From Cerasicoccus frondis (lineage in GTDB: Bacteria; Verrucomicrobiota; Verrucomicrobiia; Opitutales; Cerasicoccaceae): a DNA stretch of 64,000 nt. Shown here in pieces: positions 16,901 through 25,983 of the stretch. Under the pieces are notes generated by a model. It made no database searches. It was not told the origin of the DNA and saw only the letters and a program-made list of their open reading frames with translations. A program made the translations under genes and the position numbers. Location: assembly GCA_031296915.1 (NCBI GenBank), contig JAVDPC010000010.1, positions 1-64,000 on the forward strand. Reading direction: 5' to 3'. The first letter of the stretch is position 1; each line of letters opens with the position of its first letter.

Positions 16901-19900
16901 TGCCCCCGGCATCATAATCAAACGTCGTCGTGGAACCATCGGGGCGCGTTTCAGACGCTAACCGATTGCGACTGTCGTAGGTAAACCGCGTCTCCTTTTG
17001 GGCCACCGTTCCGTACTCGTCACGCGCGGAGGTCAGGTTACCCGCCTTGTCGTATACGTTGATCGTAAACGTGCCGTCGCTGTTTTTCGAGAGCACGGGA
17101 TTGCCCAAGGTATCAGTATAAACTTTGACAGAGAGGTCTTGTCCACTGCCACGGGTTGTCTCGACCCAAGCATGATCCGCCGAGTAGCTTTGCTCCACGA
17201 TGGACTGAGTTACGCTGCCATCCTTCGTAATGCTCGAAATTGGCCGGCCGAGGTAATCTTGCTTTTGCTCAACGGTAATCGAACCCGTAATCTCACGCTC
17301 CACATACTCCTGTGTGAGCGAATCATATTCATATTCAAAGGTCGTTGTTTGCTGGGACGACACCAGATTGCCGCCCAGGCTGTAATCCGGCGGCCCAGTA
17401 ATGCTTACCGGACGCCCTAAACCATCGTAGGCGGAAATGGCTTCAAAGTAATCCACGTTCGCCACTTCACCTGAATCGACATAGCTTCTTGTTTTGATGG
17501 CGTTCCCGCGTGCATCGCTCCAAGTGATCACTTTCCCGAGCCGCTCGGTAGTGGAGGAGAAATGCTCGACGGTCACACTCAGCGCCAAGTCATTGTAGGA
17601 ATAGAGCTCATAGCTGCCATTCTGGTAGTTCGTTTGCTTGGGGCGACCATCCTGATAGTAGACAGTGGAAACTGATTGACCGTCCGGCGCTGTTTCCAGA
17701 GTCGGCAAGCCCAGTGAATTGTAGACGACAGACGAACGGCCGCCCAATTCATTGTCCACCTCAGTGGGCTGCCCGCCTGGCTCGTAGGCGACCATCTCAA
17801 CTTCCGCACCATCCGCATAGACAGTATTGAGCAAACGCCCAATGGCGTCATACTCCATAGTGGTTTCATTACCCAGCGGATCAATGACCTTGGTCAAATT
17901 GCCAAAGTGGTCATATTCGTAGTAGGTAATGGCCTGCCCCAGGAAGTCATCCTGCCCTGACACCGGCTGCAGACCGGAGCCATCGTCGAGCGCTTCGGCC
18001 CGCCAAACGATTTCTGCAATCAAGCGACCATCGCCGTCATAATCGCGGAACACGAAGTCATCAATGTCTTCACGTGGACCGTCCACCCAGACGACTTCAC
18101 CGTTGGCGTTGTAATACTGATATTGTCCCAATGCGACAGAGCTATCAGGCGACAGGCGCTCTTCCATCGTAGGACGCCCCATCATATCATAGCGATACTT
18201 CGTTACACGCCCTGCAGGGTCGGTCGCTTCATAAAGCTCGCCCTTGGCGTTGTGCTTGAATTCCGAAACCAGGTAGTCGCTACCCGCAACCCACTGCTTT
18301 TGAGACTCGAGGAAACCGCGAGCGCTATTGAAGAACATCGTCTCGGAGCGATCCACCGCAGCATTGGCCTGTCCTTCGAAAACAACACGCTTCGTCAAGC
18401 CATGGGCCTCATTCACCGAATCGTCCTCGTAGCCGTATAAAAAGCTGGTAGTGGAAATCCGGTAACTGCTGCTCGGCTGTGAATCGTCTGCTGTCGCGGG
18501 CGCTGGCACCGCGTATTCATGAACCGCATTCGGCAGATACGCGTATTCGCGCAGGTCGGTCAGCTCACCGACATCCGATATGTCGCGATAGAGCGTGGCT
18601 AAATCCTCACCACCCGACTCTAGTGGAAACTCATAGTAGGTGACTTGATTATAATTGTCGCTGGCTTGCCCCGGCGCCGGAGCAATGCTCTTCAACAAGA
18701 GATTTCGGGTATTGTAGAAATACTGGGTCACGGCAGTGAGGTCGCCCGACACGCCATTGATTTCGCCCGTATCGGTTGCCGTCGCAACATTCCCATTGGC
18801 ATCATAAGTGAAGCTGGTCACCAGCCCGCGCTTATCCCGGATGGACTTCACACTGCGTTGATATTCGCCCGCAGCGTAATCCCCGTTCACGTCCGGTTCA
18901 CACCAAGTGAATGAAACAACGTGGTCGATGTCGGCGTTATCAACCGTGAAGCCTACGGCCAGCGGATCAGCAATGTAGTGCATGAGCCCATCTTTGTGGA
19001 CATAGGTTGTCCGGTACGGGTTTGCAGGATCACGCGTCAAATCATCAACGTAGGTGACCTCGTATTCGACCGCATTGGCGTCGGTAACGGTGTCGTAGGT
19101 AAAGCTGTTTACGGGCTGCAACTGCAGATCAGCCCCGACCGTGCTGTACTGCTTCGTGACACGGCGGTATTTGGGATCCGAGTAATCAACATCCGGCCCA
19201 GTGTCGTCGTCATCTTCATCACCCGGATCATAAAGATCGTCGTACTCATTCATCAGCACCCGTCCATCGGGGCGAATCACTTTCGTTAGCAGGTGAGTCG
19301 AAGTCGGTTCAATGCTCAGGCCTCTATCGACAGGGCCGTAATCGAAGTAGCGGTCGTCGACGACAATGTCTTGGATAAAATAGGGCTGTGCATAAACATG
19401 CTCATGATACAGCCAAGTTGAATTATCATCCGGTGATAGAGTGAAGATCGCCCCGGCACGAGTTTTAGCACTGCTATAGACATCCCCATAGTGTCCATGA
19501 TTATAACTTCCTCCCGCACTGGCAGGTATGTTGTCTCCATAGTGCAACTCGTTATCGGTATCGAATATGATGCCAGCCTGAGTAACATCACCCGCCAACT
19601 GAACATCGAATTCGACCACTCCCGGTGTTGTTGGAACAATCGGGTTCAGAAACTCCAGCGATACCCAAGCCTGAGTATTTGCTGATAGAGTTACTGATTT
19701 TGCATCATCTCCCACATTGCAATATCCATCCAGTTCTTTTGGCCAAAGCTCCTCCACATGGTAGCTACCAATGGAATACACATATCGATATGAATTATCT
19801 CTGTATAGCGTGGCAATGCTACCTGGATCAAATAAGAGCTCAATTGACTCACCAACGCCCAATCCTTCTGGCCAATACCGCATGTTGCTGACCCGCATCC

Positions 19901-22900
19901 CGCTTTGATCGCCAACACAGGCAAAATTGATATGCGTTAGCTCGCTGATTTTGTAGAGGTTATTAATATTATCGAGTGCGAACGTAAAATGACGCGTTTC
20001 GATATCCGTATACTCGTATTCGTAGCTAATCTCCGAAGCATCCGGACGCGTGACTGAAATTAAGTCCCCCTCGTCGCTGTATTCATAACTGACCTCTCGC
20101 CCATCATTGGAACGAACTCGCGTGATTTGGCCGGAGGCCGAGTAGCTGAACGTCAAGAAATTGCCGTTGGAACTAATTATTTGATCGAGATGTCCATAAC
20201 CAACTGAGGCAGCATCTGACTCATGGTAAGTAAACATCAAGCTGTTGCCAAAGGCGTCCGTCCAAGTTTCGAGCAAGGGATAATTCCAACTGATCTCATC
20301 GTCTCCATCGCCAATGCTGAAATCCTCGAATCTAGTTTCATAGATAGCAATAGAGCCATCGGCGCGCTTCAGCGTGTAGCGCTCGCGCGACTCAGTGTCC
20401 TCCGTAATGGTCTCGACGCTCAGTTCATTCAGGTAAGGATTCCGCGTCGAACCAATGCTGCCTCCATTGTAATTACTGAGATTCGGATTATCATCGATAG
20501 TTGGCCGCCAGAGAACAGGCGATGCGGTGTAATCCTTACGGTAAGCCAGTGTTGATCCATCGAGTTCTGCAATGTAGACCAGCTCATTGCTTTCATCCTG
20601 ATCGAGCGTGTTCGGGTCGTCCTCCTGCTCCGGAATGCTGATGAAAGGCGTAAAGGCCATCTTCCAGCCAAAACCAAACAAGCCCGGCGCTTCGTTACGG
20701 CTTGAGTAATTGCGACGTAGTTGAAGCGACAAGGGTCCCTCCAGCGTTAAATCGACTTCATCCACATAAAGCTCGCCCGTTGTAATGCTGACCGGATCTC
20801 CTAGAAAACTATTACTTTGATAGGCGTTAATGAACGAAGACGTCGCCGTATCGAACAAACCCGCCGATACAATGTTGTTCCAGGTATTTTCATAGGTACC
20901 TATTGTCGGCGCGCTCAAACCAAGGAATGAGGTTGCGCTTTCCAGATAGTTCACCGACGGTGAACTGAACCAGTTTGTACCAGCATCGATTGAGCTAAAG
21001 ATAGAACGGGAATTCCACAGGCTCATATTACTACTGACCATGCTAGAGGCGCCACTGGTAAGTGATCCAGCACTGGAACTCAAGCGGTAGCCACTACTCT
21101 GCCACCCTAACTGCAGATTATTAAAGTTCGAACTACTGAAAGCGTTCGACTGAAATGCCGTCCCTGCGCCACCATTAGCTTGGTTGGCGATTAAGGCTGA
21201 AAAGTTTAATAAACTGCCATCCGCATCTGCGAAGACAAGTAGCCCTCCCATACCATCATAAGCAGGCTCCAATGGGTTTTCTAAGCTCTTAATATTATCT
21301 GGTGTGAGATATACATACCCTTCCGCATTTCCTCGAATTACTTTAAGAGAACTCCACATACTACCCGCGTTGTTCTTTAAAGCTGTGTAATTTGTATCGC
21401 TATCCTCGGGAAAATTTGAGTCCGAGAAACTATAGAAACCGTCATGATATACTAAAGCCAATGGCTCCTCTAAGCTATCAGGATCTCCATACTGCTCTTG
21501 CTCCGATAGATTAGCGGTTCGCAACAATTTTACGGTAGATATCGCATGTCGTTGATCAAAAAAGTCATTGATAACCTGATGTTCATGCGAGCTTGCAGCA
21601 GCACCCCAAACAAATAGAAAATCCAGGATTGCGTCGGCTGTTGTTTCAGAGGGAAAAGGAAATATAGAACCATTAAATTCAGTACCGTTAAAAAATGGTC
21701 TAGATGCTGAAAAAGGCATATCTACTCCAGGATAGCGCCAGTCATTTCCAGTGTCAGATTCTGGAGTGAATTTCGCAACGCCAACTGCCGCAATGTTCAT
21801 GCGAACATTGTAAAGATCTGAAATAATTTGCGCATCCCTCATGGTCCGCTCATAGTAGGACATCCCCAAAAGGTATGTAATGTTACCAGCAACCTCCAAC
21901 TCTGTGGGTTCTTCTTCAGCGAGTTCCATGCGCCAAAAATCGCGGGCGTGAATATCTAGCATTGCTCTGGTCACTCGATCGCGCATGATACAGATAGCGC
22001 CGATTGCATCCCGGACAAGTGTCCGCTCTTCTAAGAATATATTCGCGGAATCATATATATACTGAACTTTTGCCTTAATACTATCTGGGCCCTCCACCGC
22101 GACAGGAGCTCTAAGGTATTGCTTACCTCGAAAATCATCACTTGCGCCAAAACCACCGGTGCTGATTTCATCATCCAGTACGGAATCAAAGGACGCCAAG
22201 TAAATCTCTACCGCATCATTTCTGTTTGGACCGTAATCATAATACACGAATAGACGGCGATTATAGATCTCGCACATGTAGATAGGGCGATCATCACCTC
22301 CGACCAAACTACTGCTAATTTCAGTGCCTGATTTTGTGGCCGAAACCTTAACCGTAATAAATCGATCACTATCGCTTCGATAGTCACGAGCGAGATTAAC
22401 ATCTATTGGTGTATCAACGTTATCCTTGTTTCCTATGGCGAATGGACGTGGAAAATCCTCCCAAACCTCATAGCGATTGCGACGGTTAACTACAGTCATC
22501 CCCATGTCGTCTATACTCAGTCCATGTGGCTTTAGATACTCTTCAACAAACCGATAGAAGAGGTTTCCAGCCGTATCGTCACCATCTGCACCGATATACT
22601 GATTTATCTCAGGATCATTCCGCAGATAGGCCTCAACCCATTCCCGGCCTGAGCGGTAACCCTCGGGCATAAACTGATAAAGATCAAAGCCCTGCTCGAT
22701 AACCGTATCCTTAATCCAGGGGAACAAATGACGCCAAACACTTGCTTCCTCGTCATAGTAGGCGACCCACGGATAAGCCAAATCTTGAATCACGGACACT
22801 CCATCACCGGCCCCCATTTTCTCATCGCCAACAGTCAGCCCCCAAAGCTTCAACTGCAGCATTCTACTCGCCTGATCTGTTGTAAAGCGCATGGCGCCAT

Positions 22901-24485
22901 CTTCCGCTTCGACATAGGCTGCGATATGGCCACTGCGACGTAGGAGATACACCAGCAAGGCACACTGTTCATAGGGAGATCCTTGCTTTTCCAAATAGGC
23001 TCCCAAGGCGCCCCTATGGATTGCCTCTGAATGCAAATAAGCTTCCTCCGATTCTCCAAACCGAAAGTAATCAGTGAGCTCGATTTCATTCTGCACGTAA
23101 GCCGCCATCGCCAACGGGTCGCCATCCAACGCCTCAACCAATGCATCAAGCTCGGTATGGCGCATTAGCTCAGGACTTTCTCCATCTTGATCAGCGAACA
23201 AATCCCCGTCGACATCAGTCCAACTTAAATCCAGCAGATCGTTAGCATCGGTGGTAAGGGCATTGATATTCAACTCGCCTTGCGCTCCGGTTATCCGCTG
23301 ATCGGGCCCAAGATAGCTATCCGGTGCACGACCATAGACCGGCTTCAACTGGCAATCGAAAATCAAGTCCGCCTCATCATCGGCCGCCTGCGTGACAACA
23401 GCCGAGAGCACATTCTCGCCAACAACTAAATGTGGATCCACTGCTGCGTGAATCCAACTCGTTACTTTAGACGAGGGGTAGTAGAGCGATAGGCTGCGAT
23501 CTGTCACTGTGGCAGTTGCCGGCGCATCACTGGCAGCACCAGCTTGATTAAAGCGAGCAATTTCTTGTCCATTCAAATAGACAATAATTCCATCATCAGC
23601 CCGAAGCTCCAGCCATAGGTCCCTGACTTGCTCAAGCTGCGACTCAGTCAGGTTAAACGAACGACGAAAGCAATAGACGCCGTCCATGTTCGACTCCGTC
23701 ACCGTCGTAACGACATCGGCATGTCCATAGCCTAGAGGCGCTTCACCACTACTCCATGGGCTATCAAAGCCAGCCACCTGCCAATCGTCGTCATCATCAT
23801 CGGGAACGGGTAATTTATCACTGTATTGCCACTGGTCTTCGGTGGTTCCTGCATCACCGTCTGAAAAAGCGAGCCAGGGAGCATTCTCCACTTCAAAGAA
23901 ATTCTCTGCCTTCACCGAAGCAAGCAACTTCGCATTAAAGGACATATCGGCGGCGCTCACACTTTGGAGATGCGACTCCACGGCGAGGTAATTGTATCCA
24001 TCGACCAAATCGGAAGACTCCAGAGTGATCTCAATCCATTCTGGCTCAGTAGCTGGATCCGAACCGCTCGTGGCAACCGTGGTCTCGTCAATGGCGCCCG
24101 CAGGCAGTCTATCGCGGTAAATTTCCTCTCCATTTAAATATACGCATAATCCTTCATCGTAGCGCAGCCATAGAGAAGCTGCCTCGACCAATTCAGGCGA
24201 GTGAACTGAGAACTGCTTACGCAAATAGGTCGTCACCACGCCTGTAGCGGTTTCCGTCGTCTCATCGCCATCTCCAAAGCCAAAATCTGCGGCGCCAGCC
24301 TCCCAGTCCGAGTCATCGTAGGTAACCGTATTCCATTCCACATCGGGCAATGAACCGTCATCCCAATACTGCCACGTGGCGCTGTCTTCAATAACTTCAA
24401 TTGAGCTTTGCTGATAAGGGATTTGAGCAAAAGCCATAGTGGCGCCGCCAAGCATTCCCAATAAAGTGTATACTACTCTACGCAT
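13944..24485 (-). CDS. Giant secreted RHS-repeat polymorphic toxin with C-terminal GHH nuclease
   Basis: This 3513-residue protein starts with a signal peptide (MRRVVYTLLGMLGGATMAFA). Two related jelly-roll domains follow at about 25-190 and 195-385, both with a W-Q-Y start and a VYLNG(E/Q)EI motif. A transglutaminase-like helical segment lies at about 440-520 (RGALGAYLEKQGSPYEQCAL). RHS/YD repeats run from about 1230 to 3180, beginning at SITTGELYVDEVDLTLEGPL. The core ends with YDPQSGRFLSPDP and GIDYDG, where classical RHS proteins have DPxG. A pre-toxin hydrophobic segment follows (VGMIPVIGNVADGLNVVIS), and from about 3385 a toxin with FHGHHINSVSAHPEL and FLTPAEHFAAH, typical of GHH-type HNH/Endo VII nucleases. 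The protein is probably exported, with the RHS shell delivering the nuclease to neighbours. The SUKH gene follows 1 bp later. Confidence 0.9.
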   Translation of the reverse strand: MRRVVYTLLGMLGGATMAFAQIPYQQSSIEVIEDSATWQYWDDGSLPDVEWNTVTYDDSDWEAGAADFGFGDGDETTETATGVVTTYLRKQFSVHSPELVEAASLWLRYDEGLCVYLNGEEIYRDRLPAGAIDETTVATSGSDPATEPEWIEITLESSDLVDGYNYLAVESHLQSVSAADMSFNAKLLASVKAENFFEVENAPWLAFSDGDAGTTEDQWQYSDKLPVPDDDDDDWQVAGFDSPWSSGEAPLGYGHADVVTTVTESNMDGVYCFRRSFNLTESQLEQVRDLWLELRADDGIIVYLNGQEIARFNQAGAASDAPATATVTDRSLSLYYPSSKVTSWIHAAVDPHLVVGENVLSAVVTQAADDEADLIFDCQLKPVYGRAPDSYLGPDQRITGAQGELNINALTTDANDLLDLSWTDVDGDLFADQDGESPELMRHTELDALVEALDGDPLAMAAYVQNEIELTDYFRFGESEEAYLHSEAIHRGALGAYLEKQGSPYEQCALLVYLLRRSGHIAAYVEAEDGAMRFTTDQASRMLQLKLWGLTVGDEKMGAGDGVSVIQDLAYPWVAYYDEEASVWRHLFPWIKDTVIEQGFDLYQFMPEGYRSGREWVEAYLRNDPEINQYIGADGDDTAGNLFYRFVEEYLKPHGLSIDDMGMTVVNRRNRYEVWEDFPRPFAIGNKDNVDTPIDVNLARDYRSDSDRFITVKVSATKSGTEISSSLVGGDDRPIYMCEIYNRRLFVYYDYGPNRNDAVEIYLASFDSVLDDEISTGGFGASDDFRGKQYLRAPVAVEGPDSIKAKVQYIYDSANIFLEERTLVRDAIGAICIMRDRVTRAMLDIHARDFWRMELAEEEPTELEVAGNITYLLGMSYYERTMRDAQIISDLYNVRMNIAAVGVAKFTPESDTGNDWRYPGVDMPFSASRPFFNGTEFNGSIFPFPSETTADAILDFLFVWGAAASSHEHQVINDFFDQRHAISTVKLLRTANLSEQEQYGDPDSLEEPLALVYHDGFYSFSDSNFPEDSDTNYTALKNNAGSMWSSLKVIRGNAEGYVYLTPDNIKSLENPLEPAYDGMGGLLVFADADGSLLNFSALIANQANGGAGTAFQSNAFSSSNFNNLQLGWQSSGYRLSSSAGSLTSGASSMVSSNMSLWNSRSIFSSIDAGTNWFSSPSVNYLESATSFLGLSAPTIGTYENTWNNIVSAGLFDTATSSFINAYQSNSFLGDPVSITTGELYVDEVDLTLEGPLSLQLRRNYSSRNEAPGLFGFGWKMAFTPFISIPEQEDDPNTLDQDESNELVYIAELDGSTLAYRKDYTASPVLWRPTIDDNPNLSNYNGGSIGSTRNPYLNELSVETITEDTESRERYTLKRADGSIAIYETRFEDFSIGDGDDEISWNYPLLETWTDAFGNSLMFTYHESDAASVGYGHLDQIISSNGNFLTFSYSASGQITRVRSNDGREVSYEYSDEGDLISVTRPDASEISYEYEYTDIETRHFTFALDNINNLYKISELTHINFACVGDQSGMRVSNMRYWPEGLGVGESIELLFDPGSIATLYRDNSYRYVYSIGSYHVEELWPKELDGYCNVGDDAKSVTLSANTQAWVSLEFLNPIVPTTPGVVEFDVQLAGDVTQAGIIFDTDNELHYGDNIPASAGGSYNHGHYGDVYSSAKTRAGAIFTLSPDDNSTWLYHEHVYAQPYFIQDIVVDDRYFDYGPVDRGLSIEPTSTHLLTKVIRPDGRVLMNEYDDLYDPGDEDDDDTGPDVDYSDPKYRRVTKQYSTVGADLQLQPVNSFTYDTVTDANAVEYEVTYVDDLTRDPANPYRTTYVHKDGLMHYIADPLAVGFTVDNADIDHVVSFTWCEPDVNGDYAAGEYQRSVKSIRDKRGLVTSFTYDANGNVATATDTGEINGVSGDLTAVTQYFYNTRNLLLKSIAPAPGQASDNYNQVTYYEFPLESGGEDLATLYRDISDVGELTDLREYAYLPNAVHEYAVPAPATADDSQPSSSYRISTTSFLYGYEDDSVNEAHGLTKRVVFEGQANAAVDRSETMFFNSARGFLESQKQWVAGSDYLVSEFKHNAKGELYEATDPAGRVTKYRYDMMGRPTMEERLSPDSSVALGQYQYYNANGEVVWVDGPREDIDDFVFRDYDGDGRLIAEIVWRAEALDDGSGLQPVSGQDDFLGQAITYYEYDHFGNLTKVIDPLGNETTMEYDAIGRLLNTVYADGAEVEMVAYEPGGQPTEVDNELGGRSSVVYNSLGLPTLETAPDGQSVSTVYYQDGRPKQTNYQNGSYELYSYNDLALSVTVEHFSSTTERLGKVITWSDARGNAIKTRSYVDSGEVANVDYFEAISAYDGLGRPVSITGPPDYSLGGNLVSSQQTTTFEYEYDSLTQEYVEREITGSITVEQKQDYLGRPISSITKDGSVTQSIVEQSYSADHAWVETTRGSGQDLSVKVYTDTLGNPVLSKNSDGTFTINVYDKAGNLTSARDEYGTVAQKETRFTYDSRNRLASETRPDGSTTTFDYDAGGNLIKRQMPGDLIWSANYDSANRLDWELLQDGASGPVTNAKQFSYYSVGDFKGMLEEMTETADGSNVTHTSVYDEKYRLLTMTSDAVSSSYPDVSLTYAYDLLDRMTEVVREASPGGSKPSRVSMAYDGYGQQVEEKVELGIVNGGVFLASSTPISHLQQEWDFAGRRTGLVDLSSGVSNPLSSFTYRADNKLAGVSFGSAQVDYTYDDKGLPLTEELSVGGNTLTQLSLDDYDARGRLLQRTTHYAGSPVLQESVSGNGYSPDSKLLNYNVSRGSGGGLTWANLTENREYAYDADTRRLLSERYRPDAASKAHVTLQYGFDADGLGVRTSQSYANGSILSEVSSGGLNGFARVTGETLASPQAYQVEGSSTGPGDFTLLLSSDGTNYSEVGVVSPYPARGDGSWSYPLQFGLTASGGDTYYLKARGESVWNDNVVETAAWPLTVNNSVDESSIVYDEQGRVMSRTTGADVESFTWDATGRMNSWSSGGKSGYYTYDGLGRCIMEVVIDPSAEPIYSMTNVTTTYDPAVEFLAIGVTRTSGAQPDEAVWLLNGNDLDSGYGLAAGVGGRVAVIDASSGEVTPLIDDWFGNVVAHVNTSGTALASDDSLSWRTSSLLGYGPVGEVSAGGYVLDSPTFAESLHWQGRAPMGNGYFAMGARFYDPQSGRFLSPDPLGHAATPDLYSYAGGDPINGIDYDGRINRQTFDLQMSGLWQGPDFGSASFMDSWTKQLNDWHKEPEWMQPKMSGLDQLQNVLDYVGMIPVIGNVADGLNVVISTLRGNYADAAIRATFMAPGVGIGAAATYKVGKMSYRAMSGRWGAAARKAFTPRPIVDPIINRGGKARGMIYVPGLRFGQRTAKKVEIRGGGIWDESIDYIQWQKNNPELAKIRSEAVAEAWRQEALLAKYAPDKLTRNWTPAQIKELISTGKVKGFHGHHINSVSAHPELAGVADNIRFLTPAEHFAAHSRNWRNKTTGPLLTRAPWPKKK

Positions 24486-24594
24486 CGGATATAGGTTTTG
24501 TCGTATTAAAAGGTATAAAATATTTTACTTCGCTTTAGAGAGTTCGTTATCAGCTTCTCCAAGCAGAGACGGAAATAAATGCTATGCCTGATCG

Positions 24595-25476
24595 CTAGTT
24601 GAGAGATACGCTATCGATCACGATAGCCAAGGCGCCGACCGTTGCATCAAACGGATCTGCATCGATCGAGTTCGCAACGGTGTCATTATCATGATCGCCA
24701 GAGGACGATAAAGCGCTCGGGTCCACGCCGTCGGGCAAGTCAGTGCCATCCAGCGGATTTGATCCGAACCAATACTCTACGAGATTAGTGACGCCATCGC
24801 CATCGTCGTCAGCGCCACCGTTCTTGGCAAGCGTGGCAAAGTAATATTGCTCCCACCAGTCCGGCAAACCATCGGCATCTTCATCCAGCGTTGTCCACGT
24901 TCGTAAACTCCATGAGAATAAGCTCTTCGCCTGCCCCACCAACACAATACCCAGGTTGTCATCGCTCGAATTTGTTTCCCAAGGGTAAACCATTATGAGA
25001 GGATCGGCGCCGACCAAGGCGCTCGGTGCGCTCAAAGGAAGCGGCGTGATGCCATCTGCGGCGTAGATCCAACCAGCTGCATCGGGATCAAAACCGATTT
25101 CAGCAAATTTTTCATAATAAAGATGCGCAACATTTTTCAATTGCCCGAGGTTGACCACCGCAAAATTGTCGCCGGCAGTTGGGTTACTTAGCCAAGGAAG
25201 CACTAGGCTATCGATGTCCACGCCTGCGCCGCCAATGGACACCAGTTCCACCTCGAGCTCCTCACGGGCCTGAACGGCAATATGCTTTAGTTGCCCGAGC
25301 AATAATGGCGAGTAATTACCCGCATCACTCCCCAGTTGTGACTCATCGATGACGCTCTCCGCTGTATTAGCGCTGTACCACCACTCAGGATACTGGCTGG
25401 GCCAATTAACCGGCAACTCCGCAACCAATGCGACTGGCAGACAACAAGCAAAAATTTTAAAGTATTGATTATTCAT
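24595..25476 (-). CDS. Secreted GQLKNVA-motif protein with Ca-binding TSP3-like repeats, RHS-linked
   Basis: This 293-residue protein has a signal peptide (MNNQYFKIFACCLPVALVAE). Three spaced motifs occur: LLLGQLKHIA near 57, VNLGQLKNVAHLYYEKF near 107 and VLVGQAKSLF near 177. The C-terminal third holds Asp-rich repeats of the thrombospondin-3/EF-hand-like kind: DEDADGLPDWWE, DDDGDGVTNLVEYWFGSNPLDG and DHDNDTVANSIDADPFD. I recall the GQLKNVA arrangement from verrucomicrobial proteins next to RHS genes, but know no assigned function. It lies 109 bp before the RHS gene, directly after the 142-residue gene (TAA then ATG with no gap), so co-expression is likely. Confidence 0.75.
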   Translation of the reverse strand: MNNQYFKIFACCLPVALVAELPVNWPSQYPEWWYSANTAESVIDESQLGSDAGNYSPLLLGQLKHIAVQAREELEVELVSIGGAGVDIDSLVLPWLSNPTAGDNFAVVNLGQLKNVAHLYYEKFAEIGFDPDAAGWIYAADGITPLPLSAPSALVGADPLIMVYPWETNSSDDNLGIVLVGQAKSLFSWSLRTWTTLDEDADGLPDWWEQYYFATLAKNGGADDDGDGVTNLVEYWFGSNPLDGTDLPDGVDPSALSSSGDHDNDTVANSIDADPFDATVGALAIVIDSVSLN

Positions 25477-25905
25477 TTACTGATTATCCTCAAAACCTTT
25501 AACCGAAGTATGTGGGTTAACGCTGGTCCCGTCAGCCAGCACGATACGCGTCATCACGATTTTTGCTGTAACGGGGACTCCAGCCGCAGAATGTGCATGG
25601 GGAACGGCCATCGACAGTTTGACCTCATCATTGGCCGATAAAACCCCGCCCTTGCTCGCCACAGTGCCTACGTCTGGGGCTCCACTTCCGATCAGCCACT
25701 GAGCACGCTGGCCAACCACCTTGCCATTCGCATCCTGGAGGAACACCCATGCCCGCGCGCCGACTATCCCCTGTTCAAAATCATTGCGGGCCTTGAGGTT
25801 GACTAAGGATTTATTTGACGCCGACTCCAAGTCGTCCACGGCGATCCTGAAATTCGCATGCAGCGAAGAACTGAGAAGCAGAAGGATTAGTACAAAGCGA
25901 AGCAT
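25477..25905 (-). CDS. Small secreted protein of unknown function in the RHS operon
   Basis: This 142-residue protein has a signal peptide (MLRFVLILLLLSSSLHA), and the mature part looks like a single beta-sandwich. It has IAVDDLESASNKSLVNLKAR, a strand pair GARAWVFLQDANGKVVGQRAQW, LSANDEVKLSMAVP and AKIVMTRIVLADG. No family was recognised. Its stop is immediately followed by the start of the GQLKNVA-type gene, indicating coupled translation and a shared role upstream of the RHS toxin gene. Confidence 0.7.
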   Translation of the reverse strand: MLRFVLILLLLSSSLHANFRIAVDDLESASNKSLVNLKARNDFEQGIVGARAWVFLQDANGKVVGQRAQWLIGSGAPDVGTVASKGGVLSANDEVKLSMAVPHAHSAAGVPVTAKIVMTRIVLADGTSVNPHTSVKGFEDNQ

Positions 25906-25983
25906 AGTGCGAATTTAGATGGATTGGATACAAATCAGTATTCCCCAGAAGCAAAGGAACCAAAGATACGGCGAACTACGAGA

